Shown: piece after piece, positions 7,097 through 15,451 of the stretch
How positions within the stretch are numbered: position 1 is the stretch's first letter
How the letters are laid out: the number at the start of each line of letters is the position of its first letter
NCBI GenBank assembly: GCA_964444825.1
Contig: CAYUIS010000100.1
Coordinates: forward strand, 1-18,998
Origin: CAYUIS01 sp964444825
Lineage (GTDB): Bacteria; Chloroflexota; Anaerolineae; B4-G1
Direction: 5' to 3'
DNA length: 18,998 bases
Program-made: the position numbers and the translations under genes
Notes under the pieces: model-generated
The model's database searches: none
What the model was told of the DNA's origin: nothing
What the model saw: the letters and a program-made list of their open reading frames with translations, nothing else

Positions 7097-7789
7097 TCAC
7101 AACTGCGCCACCAAGTCCGCCAGCCCATCTGCACTAAAGTCGGGGGACTGACAATACCGAATGATGGTCTGCTCCCGTATCTCGACCCGACGAACGGCCT
7201 CAGGGATGTCCCGAGCGATCTCTAGGGGGATCTGGATTACGCCGTGAAGATCGGCTAGCAGCAAATCGCCTGGCTTCACCAGCACACCTCCCACCAGCAC
7301 TGGCGTATCAAAATCCACCAGGTGCACGTAGGCGTGGGACACCACGACGCTGCCTGCCCAGATGGGGAACCCGAATGCCTCGACCTCGTCCATATCCCGG
7401 ATCCCGCTGTTGGTTATCGCTCCAACGCATCCCAGCGCCCGGTGGATGTTGGCGTTCACCTCGCCAAAGAAAGCGCCGATGACGGGCGGATTGTCCAGAT
7501 CTGCCACGACGGCGATCAGCGGACCGGGACCGCTGGCCTCGACGTAGCGCCAATAGTCGTCACGCGACGCCGGTCCCTCAAGGCCGGGCTTGTGGGCGGA
7601 TACGGTGCACGCCGTCACCGCGTGGCCGATGACGGGCGGCAATGCAGGAAACATCTGCTGTACCTCAGGCCCCATATAGCCAGCGTTGCGCGGCTGCACG
7701 TCCAACGTCTCGATCGCGTTGGAGACAGCCGGCGTTGGGATAGCCCGTAATACCTCCAACTCCTCGACGGAAAGTGGCCTGTCTATCAT
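7097..7789 (-). CDS. RraA-like / HMG-CHA aldolase-family protein
   Basis: A 230-residue member of the RraA-like superfamily, which includes 4-hydroxy-4-methyl-2-oxoglutarate aldolase and the misnamed 'dimethylmenaquinone methyltransferases'. The typical run is present: TPAVSNAIE, FFGEVNANIHRALGCVGAIT, SGIRD with the Arg-Asp pair (about 131-132) used for substrate and metal binding in the aldolases, and KPGDLLLADLHGVIQIP. ATG 7789 follows GGAGG closely (4-base spacing) and overlaps the preceding gene by ATGA, so the two are translationally coupled. True RraA binds RNase E; membership of a catabolic operon argues for a divalent-metal aldolase or decarboxylase acting on a 2-oxo acid. It is the last gene of the long minus-strand block. 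Confidence 0.82.
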   Translation of the reverse strand: MIDRPLSVEELEVLRAIPTPAVSNAIETLDVQPRNAGYMGPEVQQMFPALPPVIGHAVTACTVSAHKPGLEGPASRDDYWRYVEASGPGPLIAVVADLDNPPVIGAFFGEVNANIHRALGCVGAITNSGIRDMDEVEAFGFPIWAGSVVVSHAYVHLVDFDTPVLVGGVLVKPGDLLLADLHGVIQIPLEIARDIPEAVRRVEIREQTIIRYCQSPDFSADGLADLVAQL

Positions 7790-8601
7790 AGAGCCTCCAA
7801 TAGCTCGCGGACGCGCTCGAACCCGCACTGCCCGCTGGTAAAGACCGGTACCCCAAAGTCGGCCACGGGGTCAGGGTGGGAGAAGAGGAACACGGACATG
7901 GAGAGTTGAGCCAGCACAACGCAGCCGACTTTCTCGCGGCTCAGCCGGTCCCGGATCGCCTCTGCCAGGGCCTGATTATGGCCCACAACGTCGCCTGCGG
8001 CCAGCCGTTCCCACGCTTGTTCGACCGTCACGCCGGCGAACGTCACCTCCCGATCCATCTCCTCGGCAGTCTCGCGCAGCAGCGCCTGCGTGTTTTCGAC
8101 CGTCGGGCCGTGGGTGGCCACGACCAGCACCTTCCCGCCGTGCGTGACACCCCGCTCCATCATTGGCCGGTCGATCTGTACCACCGGCACACCGCGCGGC
8201 TCCAGGGCGGCTTCGACCTGGCGGTAGGCACGGTTCATCGTCGAGCAGGTGATCAGCACGGCGTCGACCGCGGCAAGCTCCACCAAGTCCTGGGCATAGC
8301 GCACAAAGGCATCGATGTTCGACTGTGGTGGGCAGGGCCTCCCTTCGGCGTAAGCCTGCATAAAACTGATTTGCACCGCTTCGTTGCCCACGTTGATCAG
8401 GTGGACGCCGGGCAGATACAGACGTCCAAAGTAGTTCGACCACAAGGTGACCCACGACGCCCCGTTAAGCACGCCAAGCCGCTTGCCCAGCAGTTCGGGA
8501 GCACCCGCTGACTCCGGTCCCAGGTGGGCCACCCCCGTCACGCGCAGATAGTCTGAGAAAAGCTGCGCAGGATCAAATGACTCAAGATCTGGAGACTTCA
8601 T
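7786..8601 (-). CDS. Asp/Glu/hydantoin racemase-family protein
   Basis: A 271-residue protein of the Asp/Glu racemase fold. Two cysteines sit where the family keeps its catalytic pair: Cys119 in ITCSTMNRAY and Cys259 in TSGQCGFERV. Other family-like blocks are GKVLVVATHGPTVENTQ and VVLAQLSM. The family includes amino-acid racemases, maleate isomerase and arylmalonate decarboxylase, so racemisation, isomerisation and decarboxylation are all possible. ATG 8601 overlaps the transketolase C-subunit stop by one base (TGATG), and its own stop overlaps the next start by four bases, making a tightly coupled unit. A long N-terminal extension of about 40 residues precedes the first beta-strand (KRLGVLN). 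Confidence 0.75.
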   Translation of the reverse strand: MKSPDLESFDPAQLFSDYLRVTGVAHLGPESAGAPELLGKRLGVLNGASWVTLWSNYFGRLYLPGVHLINVGNEAVQISFMQAYAEGRPCPPQSNIDAFVRYAQDLVELAAVDAVLITCSTMNRAYRQVEAALEPRGVPVVQIDRPMMERGVTHGGKVLVVATHGPTVENTQALLRETAEEMDREVTFAGVTVEQAWERLAAGDVVGHNQALAEAIRDRLSREKVGCVVLAQLSMSVFLFSHPDPVADFGVPVFTSGQCGFERVRELLEAL

Positions 8602-9548
8602 CACAACTGCCCCTTGGCGTCGAGAGCCTCCCGGGCGGCGAGGGCGATGTCCTCCGGACACATCCTGTGGTGAGCTAGCAACTCGGAGATGCCACCGCTT
8701 TCGATGAAACGATCCCGGACGCCAATGCGCCGCAGCACAGTCGGGGCCTGCTCGCCCAGCACCTCGGCCACCGCACTGCCAAGTCCGCCGATGATCGTGG
8801 CATTCTCCGCAGTGACCACCGCCCCGGTCTTGCGCGCTGAAGCGACGATCAACTCGACGTCGATCGGTTTCACCGAGGCGCAGTGAAGCACCTCGGCTGA
8901 GATCCTCTCTTTGGCCAGTATCTCGGCCGCCTCAAGGCATAGGCTGGTCATCATCCCAGTGCCAATCAACGTCACGTCAGTGCCTTCTGCCAACCGCTGG
9001 CCCCTGCCCCAGTTGAACTCGCAGTCGGCGTCAAAGAGGTCGGGGAGCGTATAGCGCGTGATGCGGAAGTAGATCGGCCCCTCGGTCAGCACCGCGGCAC
9101 GCATAGCAGCGCGCAGTTCGTGATTGTCGCCCGGATCGGCGACGCGCATATGGGGCAGTGCGCGCATATTGGCGAGGTCCGTCACTGCGTTGTGCGACGC
9201 TCCCGCCCGGCTGGTGGGAACACCCACGTACGAGCCCGGTATCTTGACGTTGAGCTTGGGGTAGGCGATGCTGATGCTGATCTGGTCGAGCGCCCGCTTT
9301 GTGGCAAACACGGCAAAGGTGCTGGGAAACGGGATATAGCCCTGCGTCGCAAGCCCGGCAGCGATGCCAAACATGTTCTGCTCGGCGATGCCGCACTGGA
9401 TGAAACGGGTGGGAAAAGCCTTCTTGAAATAGACGGTCTTGCTGGACGTGTTCAGGTCGGCGTCAAGCACGATCACGTTGGGGAACTCGTACCCCAGCTC
9501 GACCAATGTCTTGCCAAACGCCTCTCGCATCTCCTCGGGCATATCCAT
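8601..9548 (-). CDS. Transketolase, C-terminal (pyrimidine + C domain) subunit
   Basis: A 315-residue protein equal to the second half of transketolase. GIAEQNMFGIAAGLA (from residue 53) contains the Glu that activates the thiamine diphosphate pyrimidine ring; PFPSTFAVF, SRAGASHNAVTDLANMRALP and GPIYFRITRY line the active site. The C-terminal domain begins near 190 (DVTLIGTGMMT). ATG 9548 starts immediately after the TAG of the N-subunit gene (zero spacing) with AAAGG in the preceding codons, so the subunits are co-translated, fitting a 1:1 heteromer. Split transketolases act in ordinary pentose-phosphate exchange but also in specialised pathways, for example apulose-4-phosphate cleavage. Donor and acceptor cannot be told from sequence alone. 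Confidence 0.92.
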   Translation of the reverse strand: MDMPEEMREAFGKTLVELGYEFPNVIVLDADLNTSSKTVYFKKAFPTRFIQCGIAEQNMFGIAAGLATQGYIPFPSTFAVFATKRALDQISISIAYPKLNVKIPGSYVGVPTSRAGASHNAVTDLANMRALPHMRVADPGDNHELRAAMRAAVLTEGPIYFRITRYTLPDLFDADCEFNWGRGQRLAEGTDVTLIGTGMMTSLCLEAAEILAKERISAEVLHCASVKPIDVELIVASARKTGAVVTAENATIIGGLGSAVAEVLGEQAPTVLRRIGVRDRFIESGGISELLAHHRMCPEDIALAAREALDAKGQL

Positions 9549-10448
9549 CTACCTTTCACTGCAAGCGGCCGATGCGTCCAAACGGCTGTAGCCTTCCTCT
9601 GGTTGGCCGTAGTTGCGGGCCAGTTCTCGCAACATCCTATCTGCTACCTCAGGCGGAGGATGGCTGGTGTGCCACTTGTAGTTAAACTCGGTCTCCCTGA
9701 CACCCCGGCCCTTGACCGTGTGAGCGATGATCGCAATGGGCTGCCCGTGGACGCGGACGCGACGGGCTTGATGCAATACACCGAGCACGGCCTCGATGTC
9801 GTGACCGTCCACCTCCAGCACCTGCCAGCCAAAGGCGCGCCATTTATCGACGAGTGGCTCTATGCTCATAAGCTCCCACACAAAGCCCTTGGCCATCACC
9901 TTGTTGTAGTCTATGATCGCGATCAGGTTGTCCAGGTGGTAGTGGGCCGCCGACATAGCCGCCTCCCACACTTGACCCTCGTTGCACTCCCCGTCACCCA
10001 GCAGGCAGTAGACGCGATTATAGGGGTTCTCAAGGAATCGAAACCCCAAAGCCATCCCCACGGCGATAGAGAGCCCCTGTCCCAATGGACCACCCGAAGC
10101 CTCCAGTCCAGGCGTGCGCCTCATATCCGTGTGAGGTTCCAGGCGACCGCCGAGCTCGCAGTAGGTGTAGAGCTCCTCGACCGGGAAGTAGCCCCGCAGA
10201 GCCAGCGCGGCATACAGCGCGGGCACGGCGTGTGCCTTGGAAAGCAGAAAGCGGTCTCGTTGGGGCCAGTCGGGGACGTCAGGGTCGTTCTCCATCTCGC
10301 GGAAGTAGAGACAGGCCAGAATCTCTGCGATGGAGAACGATCCTCCGATGTGGCCCCAATGGCCACAGGTGATCATCTCCACGCTCAAGCGACGGATGTG
10401 GTAGGCAATCTCCTCCAGATGTGTGATTTCGTCCGAACTAACGCGCAT
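9549..10448 (-). CDS. Transketolase, N-terminal (PP domain) subunit
   Basis: A 299-residue protein covering the diphosphate-binding half of transketolase. HIGGSFSIAEIL (from 33), SKAHAVPALYAAL (70), GGPLGQGLSIAVG (119) and the ThDP motif GDGECNEGQVWEA (151) closing with IIDYN (178-182) are all present. The usual SKGHA is SKAHA here. The start is ATG 10448, with GGAG eight bases before it; a longer frame extends to 10583 but has no such signal and runs into the adjacent gene. Immediately followed by the C-subunit gene. With the transaldolase-family gene at the operon's head it implies carbon-skeleton rearrangement of a phosphorylated sugar. Confidence 0.92.
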   Translation of the reverse strand: MRVSSDEITHLEEIAYHIRRLSVEMITCGHWGHIGGSFSIAEILACLYFREMENDPDVPDWPQRDRFLLSKAHAVPALYAALALRGYFPVEELYTYCELGGRLEPHTDMRRTPGLEASGGPLGQGLSIAVGMALGFRFLENPYNRVYCLLGDGECNEGQVWEAAMSAAHYHLDNLIAIIDYNKVMAKGFVWELMSIEPLVDKWRAFGWQVLEVDGHDIEAVLGVLHQARRVRVHGQPIAIIAHTVKGRGVRETEFNYKWHTSHPPPEVADRMLRELARNYGQPEEGYSRLDASAACSER

Positions 10449-10503
10449 AGGCCAACTCCACGTGTCTTTTCTAGCAGATGGACTCACCGATTCGCGAGCG
10501 CAG

Positions 10504-11139
10504 CTACTCCTCCAATACGGTGACGCGGATGATCCGGAAGCAATAGTGAGCGTCCAGCCCCTCTCTGGCTCCGCCCATACCACCTACGTCCATGGCGCTG
10601 CCTCCCATAATCGTCACCTTGGAGGAGGGTGGAATGTCAAAGTGGGCGGAGCTCAGACCAGCCTCGCGCCAGGCCTCATCGACGCCCCTGCGCCATAGCT
10701 TTGCGTTTACGTGCTGGCCCCACAGATTCTCCTGCTTCATCTTGATCCCCGAGCGCGGGTACTTCCACTCGATCGGCTCGGCGTTCAACATCACAAAGCC
10801 GGGAGTCGTACAGGCGCTGCCGATGATCGTCACGCCGACGATGGGCCTGTCCTCCGTGACCGTGATCGCTCCGAAGGGTGGATAGTCCAGCTCGACACCG
10901 TCGACGTTGTACTCCGCTCCCAGATCCTCCCGGCCCAGCTCCACGACGATATTCGGGTAGTTGAACGGGGCCCAGTACTGATAGGTGACCGTGGTCAGCC
11001 TCTCCCTGGTCTGCGGGGTCTGGTTCTCGTACAGCCGATTGACCTCCCGCTCCAACTCGGTCCTGGGCAGTTTGCCACCTGGCTCGGCGGCGAGCCTGTC
11101 TGGATTGTAGATACGCGCTCGGATCTGCTCCTCTGTCAT
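10504..11139 (-). CDS. Conserved 211-residue protein, copy B of a tandem pair (family not recognised)
   Basis: I do not recognise this family. The protein is 211 residues, soluble-looking, without signal peptide or membrane segment. The N-terminus (about 1-45) is helical and charged; the rest is beta-rich. Notable blocks are TYQYWAPFNYPN, GSACTTPGFVMLNAEPIEWKY, NLWGQHVNAKLW, GVDEAWREAGL, VTIMGGSAMDVGG and DAHYCFRIIRV. Two cysteines (GSAC, HYC) are conserved with the neighbouring copy. ATG 11139 is preferred over ATG 11160 because AAGGAG lies between them, 9 bases before 11139. It shares about 77% identity with the adjacent copy by hand alignment. It sits between the oxidoreductase/propeller genes and the transketolase; a small partner subunit of the FAD oxidoreductases or a new lyase is possible but unproven. 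Confidence 0.75.
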   Translation of the reverse strand: MTEEQIRARIYNPDRLAAEPGGKLPRTELEREVNRLYENQTPQTRERLTTVTYQYWAPFNYPNIVVELGREDLGAEYNVDGVELDYPPFGAITVTEDRPIVGVTIIGSACTTPGFVMLNAEPIEWKYPRSGIKMKQENLWGQHVNAKLWRRGVDEAWREAGLSSAHFDIPPSSKVTIMGGSAMDVGGMGGAREGLDAHYCFRIIRVTVLEE

Positions 11140-11191
11140 AGTTATGTTCTCCTTCTGCATGTTGATGGTTCCTGACGGTTCACGGAGGCCG

Positions 11192-11827
11192 CTATTCCTT
11201 CACCACGGTGACGCGGATGGTCCGAAAGCAGTAATGGGCGTCCAGGCCTTGGGGCTTACCGGCCAGGCCACCGACGTCCATAGCACAGCCTCCCATGATT
11301 GTCACCTTGCGGGAGGGTGGAACGTCGAAGCGGGCGCAGCTCAGGCCGGCCTCGCGCCAGGCCTCGTCCACCCCCCTGTTCCACAGTCTCACATTTACGT
11401 GCTGGCCCCACAGTTTGTCCCGCTTCATCTTGATCGCCGTGCGCCGGTATTTCCACTCGATCGGTTCGGCATTCAACATCACAAAGCCGGGAGGGGTACA
11501 GGCACTTCCGATGACTGTGACGGAGATGATGGGGTTGGCCTCCGCGATCGTGATCGCGCCGATAGGTGGGTAATCGATCTCCACACCGTCGCCGTCGACC
11601 TCGGCCCCCAAATCTTCTCGCCCCAGTTCCATCACAACGTTGGGGTAGTTGAACGGGGCCCAGTATTGATAGGTGACCGTGGTCAGCCTCTCCCTGGTCT
11701 GCGGAGTCTGGTTCTCGTGCAGCCGGATGACCTCCCGTTCCAGCTCGGTCATCACCGGTCTGCTACCCGGCTCGGCTGGAGGTCTGTTTGGATTGTAGAT
11801 ACGCGCACGGATCTGCTCCTCGGGCAT
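11192..11827 (-). CDS. Conserved 211-residue protein, copy A of a tandem pair (family not recognised)
   Basis: Paralogue of the next gene downstream in the operon, the same length (211 residues) and about 77% identical by hand alignment. Invariant stretches include QTPQTRERLTTVTYQYWAPF, LGREDLGAE, GFVMLNAEPIEWKY, LWGQHVN, RGVDEAWREAGLS, AMDVGG and GLDAHYCFR. Differences concentrate in the N-terminal 30 residues and in the GDGVE, GKPQ and RRTAIKMKRDK segments. This copy has extra cysteines (LSCARF, GGCAMD). ATG 11827 follows AAGGAG by nine bases, the same arrangement as in copy B, so the leader was duplicated too. Function unknown; strong conservation of both copies argues that both are used. 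Confidence 0.75.
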   Translation of the reverse strand: MPEEQIRARIYNPNRPPAEPGSRPVMTELEREVIRLHENQTPQTRERLTTVTYQYWAPFNYPNVVMELGREDLGAEVDGDGVEIDYPPIGAITIAEANPIISVTVIGSACTPPGFVMLNAEPIEWKYRRTAIKMKRDKLWGQHVNVRLWNRGVDEAWREAGLSCARFDVPPSRKVTIMGGCAMDVGGLAGKPQGLDAHYCFRTIRVTVVKE

Positions 11828-11862
11828 AATCGTGTTCTCCTTATGCATCTCTCGACAGCGCT

Positions 11863-13839
11863 CTATTCAGAGTCAATGAGCTGCCAGAGATCACCTCCGG
11901 CAGCAAGGACCCACATAATTCGATCCACGGCAAAGTTTGGCGATGGTGCCAACGCCACGATGGGTTGCCTTTCTGGCCCACCGTTGGGCTGCTGCCAGTT
12001 CTGGCCATCGTCCCGTGAGACGAAGACACCCCGGCTCGTGCCCGCTATGACCGCTCGGCGATTGCCTGTCCCGCCAACGACCGCCAGAGACAGTATATGC
12101 GCGACGTCGTCCGGTAACCTCCGGGCCACCCAGGCGTCGATCTCGTCAGCCAGCGGGCAGAACAGCTCATTCCCAGCCGCCATAAAGACCTGATCAGAGG
12201 GCGCGCGCAGGCTCACATCGCCTTCGGGTACAGCCAACACGACCCAGGGGGCCGCACACGTCTGCTCCCACACCTGATTCCATCGCCGGCCATCGTCCGT
12301 CGACCGCCACAGTCGAAAAACCGTTCGCCTCCTCACCGGAGCAAAGGTGCTCACAAGCACGGTATGGCCACCCGCAGAACTGGGCACCAACGCGAGAGAT
12401 GTCATCTGCTGTTTAGCAAACGGCGTCTCCAGAGCCGTCCACGTGCGCCCGCGATCCGGCGATCTCAGGAGTTGGTGGCTGGTCGTGCACGCCCAGACAA
12501 CCTGGTTCTCTAGGAAGGCAGGCGAGAAAGCGATAGCACAGATGTCGCTGGAGACCTCCTCTGACACTGCAGTTTCCCAGGATGCCCCCCCATCGCGCGA
12601 GCGCAAAACAGTGCCGTTACTCCCGACCAGGACAAGCCCATCACTCGTGAAAGCGGGCGACACCGCCAGACACCCGATACCAACCCCTTGAAACACGTCA
12701 GCGCCCAGACGCCTCCAACCCTCTCCGGCATCATCGGACCGCAGGAGGAGACCTGGTTCCCCTGCCGCAAAGAGCACGGAGGTGACTGATAGATCCGCGG
12801 GCGCAGCCATTTTGGTCAACAGGTGAGCTGCCAGACCCTCTCCGCTCCATTCCCACGCCATCTCCCGCTGAGCCAACTCCCCGCCATCTGGGTCCAGATC
12901 GAGGCGCAACACACCTTGATTCTGAACGCTGGCGAGCAGGAATCTTTTTCCTCCACTGATAACCTCGGCCAGGGCCAGCACGGGAAGCTCCGGCCCGTCC
13001 ATGCGCTCCCAGGTTGCGCCGCCGTCCAGGGACAGGAGCACCCCGTTCCGGACGGTTCCCGCATACAGCGTGTGATCCTCCTCGTACGTCCCAGAGAAGG
13101 CAACGCAGTTGACGATCGTCCCTTCAGTATGTTGCGTTGGCTGCCAACTGCCTCCACGGTCGAGCGAGCGCCAAACGCCGCGTCCCTCCGTGCCCAGGAA
13201 TAGCGTGTCGTCGAGCGCAAAGCATGGTGAAATCCCAACCGTCTGAGGAGCCAGTCCCTCCAAGCCCTGCCCCCTCTCTTTCCAGGCACGAGCGGCGTTG
13301 GTGGTTCGATAAAGGCGATCGCCCGCGATGGTGAAGGCCGTCCCATCCACATCCCAGGCGGGGGATATCGCCAAATCCCATATAGCCAGATCACGCAGGC
13401 CAAAGCTAGCTGCCTTCCAATGATGACCTCCGGTGGTGGACCGATATACCCCATCCTCAAGCGTGCCGGCGATGACAACGCCATCTTCAGAGAAAGATGG
13501 CGAGACGGCCAGGACGTTCACCGTGACATCCGGAAAATCCAGCGGGCGCGAATCCCAGGAACCGCCGCCGTCTGGTGAAAAGATGACCGCACCTGGTGCC
13601 CCTCCAACAAATATGGTAGGTTCCTTCGGGTACTCGGGAGTAAAGGCGACGCATGTCACAGGGAACCCTGCCACCCCATCACCGACTAACCGCCAACTCC
13701 GGCCGCCATCGGTGGAACGGTGCAGGCCGACTGCCGTTCCGGCCATGACCAGCTCCCCCGAACGATGGCCAAGCGGAGACGCCAGCGAGAATACGTTGCC
13801 GCCCGGGAGGATAGGTCCCTTGTGCTGCCAGTTTGTCAC
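11863..13839 (-). CDS. Asp-box (BNR/YCF48-like) beta-propeller protein
   Basis: A 658-residue protein built almost wholly of propeller repeats. I count eleven Asp-boxes of the S-x-D-x-G-x-x-W type, at about residues 42, 88, 134, 179 (degenerate TTNAARAW), 225, 270, 368, 414, 460, 513 and 608. Many repeats also carry a SPxF-type strand (AVSPSF, GISPCF, AVSPAF, AFSPAF). Spacing of about 46 residues fits one blade each; eleven blades suggest two propellers, with the break near 278-367. GTG 13839 follows AGGAGG closely. There is no signal peptide or membrane segment, unlike secreted sialidases, so it probably acts in the cytoplasm or is exported by an unseen route. Catalytic residues of sialidase are not evident. 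A scaffold or binding role is inferred. Confidence 0.85.
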   Translation of the reverse strand: MTNWQHKGPILPGGNVFSLASPLGHRSGELVMAGTAVGLHRSTDGGRSWRLVGDGVAGFPVTCVAFTPEYPKEPTIFVGGAPGAVIFSPDGGGSWDSRPLDFPDVTVNVLAVSPSFSEDGVVIAGTLEDGVYRSTTGGHHWKAASFGLRDLAIWDLAISPAWDVDGTAFTIAGDRLYRTTNAARAWKERGQGLEGLAPQTVGISPCFALDDTLFLGTEGRGVWRSLDRGGSWQPTQHTEGTIVNCVAFSGTYEEDHTLYAGTVRNGVLLSLDGGATWERMDGPELPVLALAEVISGGKRFLLASVQNQGVLRLDLDPDGGELAQREMAWEWSGEGLAAHLLTKMAAPADLSVTSVLFAAGEPGLLLRSDDAGEGWRRLGADVFQGVGIGCLAVSPAFTSDGLVLVGSNGTVLRSRDGGASWETAVSEEVSSDICAIAFSPAFLENQVVWACTTSHQLLRSPDRGRTWTALETPFAKQQMTSLALVPSSAGGHTVLVSTFAPVRRRTVFRLWRSTDDGRRWNQVWEQTCAAPWVVLAVPEGDVSLRAPSDQVFMAAGNELFCPLADEIDAWVARRLPDDVAHILSLAVVGGTGNRRAVIAGTSRGVFVSRDDGQNWQQPNGGPERQPIVALAPSPNFAVDRIMWVLAAGGDLWQLIDSE

Positions 13840-13910
13840 ATAATCCTCCTACGCCAGAATCCTCTCTCTTAGCCGCTCGGCGCGGGCGGGAGATCCCTTC
13901 CTGTCCGCGC

Positions 13911-15428
13911 TCAAAGCACGGCACCCTGGTCGAGCAGCGTCTTCTGCAGCAGGCTGACGTCGAGCTCGCGCGGCGTCCGGTTCGCCTTGGCCGCCAGACC
14001 TGCGGCAACGCCTGCGGCGTGCCCGGTGCAGGCAACCGTCGCCCCGCAGTGGATAAAGCTGGCAACCGATTTGCCGGTGACCAGCAGCCCATCCACCTCT
14101 TTTGGCAAAAGCGCGCGGTAGGGAATCTCGAAACCCCGGTGCTTGGAGACCACATCCCAGTCGTGTCCAATGGCGCGGCCCACGACGTCGTCGAAGTGGA
14201 CGCCCTCAATAAGGTCATCCCTGGTCAGGGTATATTCCACCGCTACGCAACGGGCGAAAGCGCTCGATACGTGGGTCGGCGTGTACAGCAAGCGCGAGTT
14301 CCGAAAGCCAGGGATATACTCGCGGTACAGACGGTTTGTGAGCCAGTGGACCTTGCGAATGTCGGCGACCACCTCCGAGAACTCTACAGGGTCAAGCAGG
14401 TTTACCGGCTTGCGCGACCTGCTCCACTGAATGACCAGGCCGTTTCCTTGATATATGAAGGCCAGATAACCCTCAGGTGAATCCAGGTTCCTCCGTCCCA
14501 CAACCCTGTACTCTGGGTTCTCCTGAACAGCCTTCCACCGGAGCTCTCGGAAGCCACTAAGGTTGACACAGTTGCCGAGCCGGACCATCTCCTCAACCTG
14601 CTCGATCTCCACCTTGGGTGGGTCCTTTTCCCACCCGCCCGCGGCAATCCATTGGTCTGGACGTTCCCGCATGTAGGCGAGCGTCTCCTTCAGGTTCACG
14701 TTGCAGACCCGCGAGTGAGCGCCCGTGTAGCCCCCTCTGCCAAGGCGGTTCGAAGTGCCCGTGAACACCTCGTCTAGGTCGTTATAGTTTTCGAAGGGGC
14801 AACCCGCCCGATCAGCCACGTCCCCGTGCCCGGTGGCGTCGACCACGACCTTCCCCCTGACGCCGAAGCGCTGCCCCCGGAACTCGATCAACACGCCCAC
14901 GATGCGATCTTCCTCCATCATCGCGCCGGCCACCGTGCTGTCCAAGAGCAACCTCACGTCCGCCTCGTCGCACATCTGGTGCTGCGCAAAGCGCAGCGAC
15001 TGCGGCTCGATCGCCGCATCCCGCCAGCGGAGAATGCCCTCGACCTTGTGCCGGGCAGCCGACCCGTTCCCAATCATCTCGAACGGTCTTTCCGACCCTT
15101 CAGGCGGGGGAATCTGGCCGGGAACCGTCTCCCACAGGTAATCGCATCCCCCCAGCTCCGCCGTCCTCAAAAAGATCTCCCGCGTGATCCCTCCCACCAC
15201 CCAGTTCAGATCCTCGTCTATGAACTGCCAGGGCGAGATAGTAAAGATGTCGCCTGCCTGGCCGCCGAGCCATCCATCCCGCTCGATGATGACCGCACTG
15301 GCGCCGACGCGCGCCGCCCCAACCGCAGCCGCCACCCCGGTCGGCCCGCCGCCCACCACGACGACATCCGCCTCCAGGATGACGGGCGTCGCCCTCCGGG
15401 ATTCCGTCCAAGTTCCCTGCTGCATCAT
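13911..15428 (-). CDS. FAD-dependent oxidoreductase, copy B
   Basis: A 505-residue flavoprotein of the FAD-dependent oxidoreductase (GR2/FAD_oxidored-like) type. The N-terminal dinucleotide site is VVVGGGPTGVAAAVGAARVG (about 23-42) with Glu49 for the ribose and DGWLGGQ after it. VVVDATGHGDVA (about 205) and the C-terminal VDGLLVTGKSVAS and ATGHAAG-like CTGHAAGVAAGLAA segments close the FAD fold. AAGGAG (15439-15434) lies 5 bases before ATG 15428; ATG 15425 is an equally good start and aligns with copy A. It is strongly similar to the next upstream gene, with a 135-bp identical DNA block, but differs around residues 220-290. Substrate unknown; oxidation of a hydroxyl group on a sugar-derived acid is one inference. 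Confidence 0.85.
   Translation of the reverse strand: MMQQGTWTESRRATPVILEADVVVVGGGPTGVAAAVGAARVGASAVIIERDGWLGGQAGDIFTISPWQFIDEDLNWVVGGITREIFLRTAELGGCDYLWETVPGQIPPPEGSERPFEMIGNGSAARHKVEGILRWRDAAIEPQSLRFAQHQMCDEADVRLLLDSTVAGAMMEEDRIVGVLIEFRGQRFGVRGKVVVDATGHGDVADRAGCPFENYNDLDEVFTGTSNRLGRGGYTGAHSRVCNVNLKETLAYMRERPDQWIAAGGWEKDPPKVEIEQVEEMVRLGNCVNLSGFRELRWKAVQENPEYRVVGRRNLDSPEGYLAFIYQGNGLVIQWSRSRKPVNLLDPVEFSEVVADIRKVHWLTNRLYREYIPGFRNSRLLYTPTHVSSAFARCVAVEYTLTRDDLIEGVHFDDVVGRAIGHDWDVVSKHRGFEIPYRALLPKEVDGLLVTGKSVASFIHCGATVACTGHAAGVAAGLAAKANRTPRELDVSLLQKTLLDQGAVL
15096..15230. repeat. 135-bp perfectly conserved block, oxidoreductase copy B
   Basis: Identical base for base to 16619-16753 in the paralogous gene, including third codon positions, while flanking DNA of the two genes is clearly diverged. 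It encodes the segment from the ISPWQFIDEDLNW region through VPGQIPPPEG. Recent gene conversion or strong local constraint are the two explanations. Confidence 0.9.
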
Positions 15429-15451
15429 GTTTTCTCCTTGATCGCGTCCTG

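Noticed and set aside
6931..7134. Minus-strand 67-codon frame upstream of the UroD-like gene
   Set aside because: It overlaps the RraA-like gene end in another frame, has no ribosome-binding site and covers the decayed transposase on the opposite strand.
9120..10523. Long plus-strand frame of 467 codons
   Set aside because: It runs antisense to both transketolase subunit genes, which have clear motifs, starts and ribosome-binding sites. Its translation has no recognisable domain and reflects GC-rich codon shadowing.
11144..12193. Plus-strand frame of 349 codons across the orphan pair and propeller gene
   Set aside because: It is antisense to three minus-strand genes. Its internal repeat to 10711-11175 is only the mirror of the duplicated minus-strand genes.
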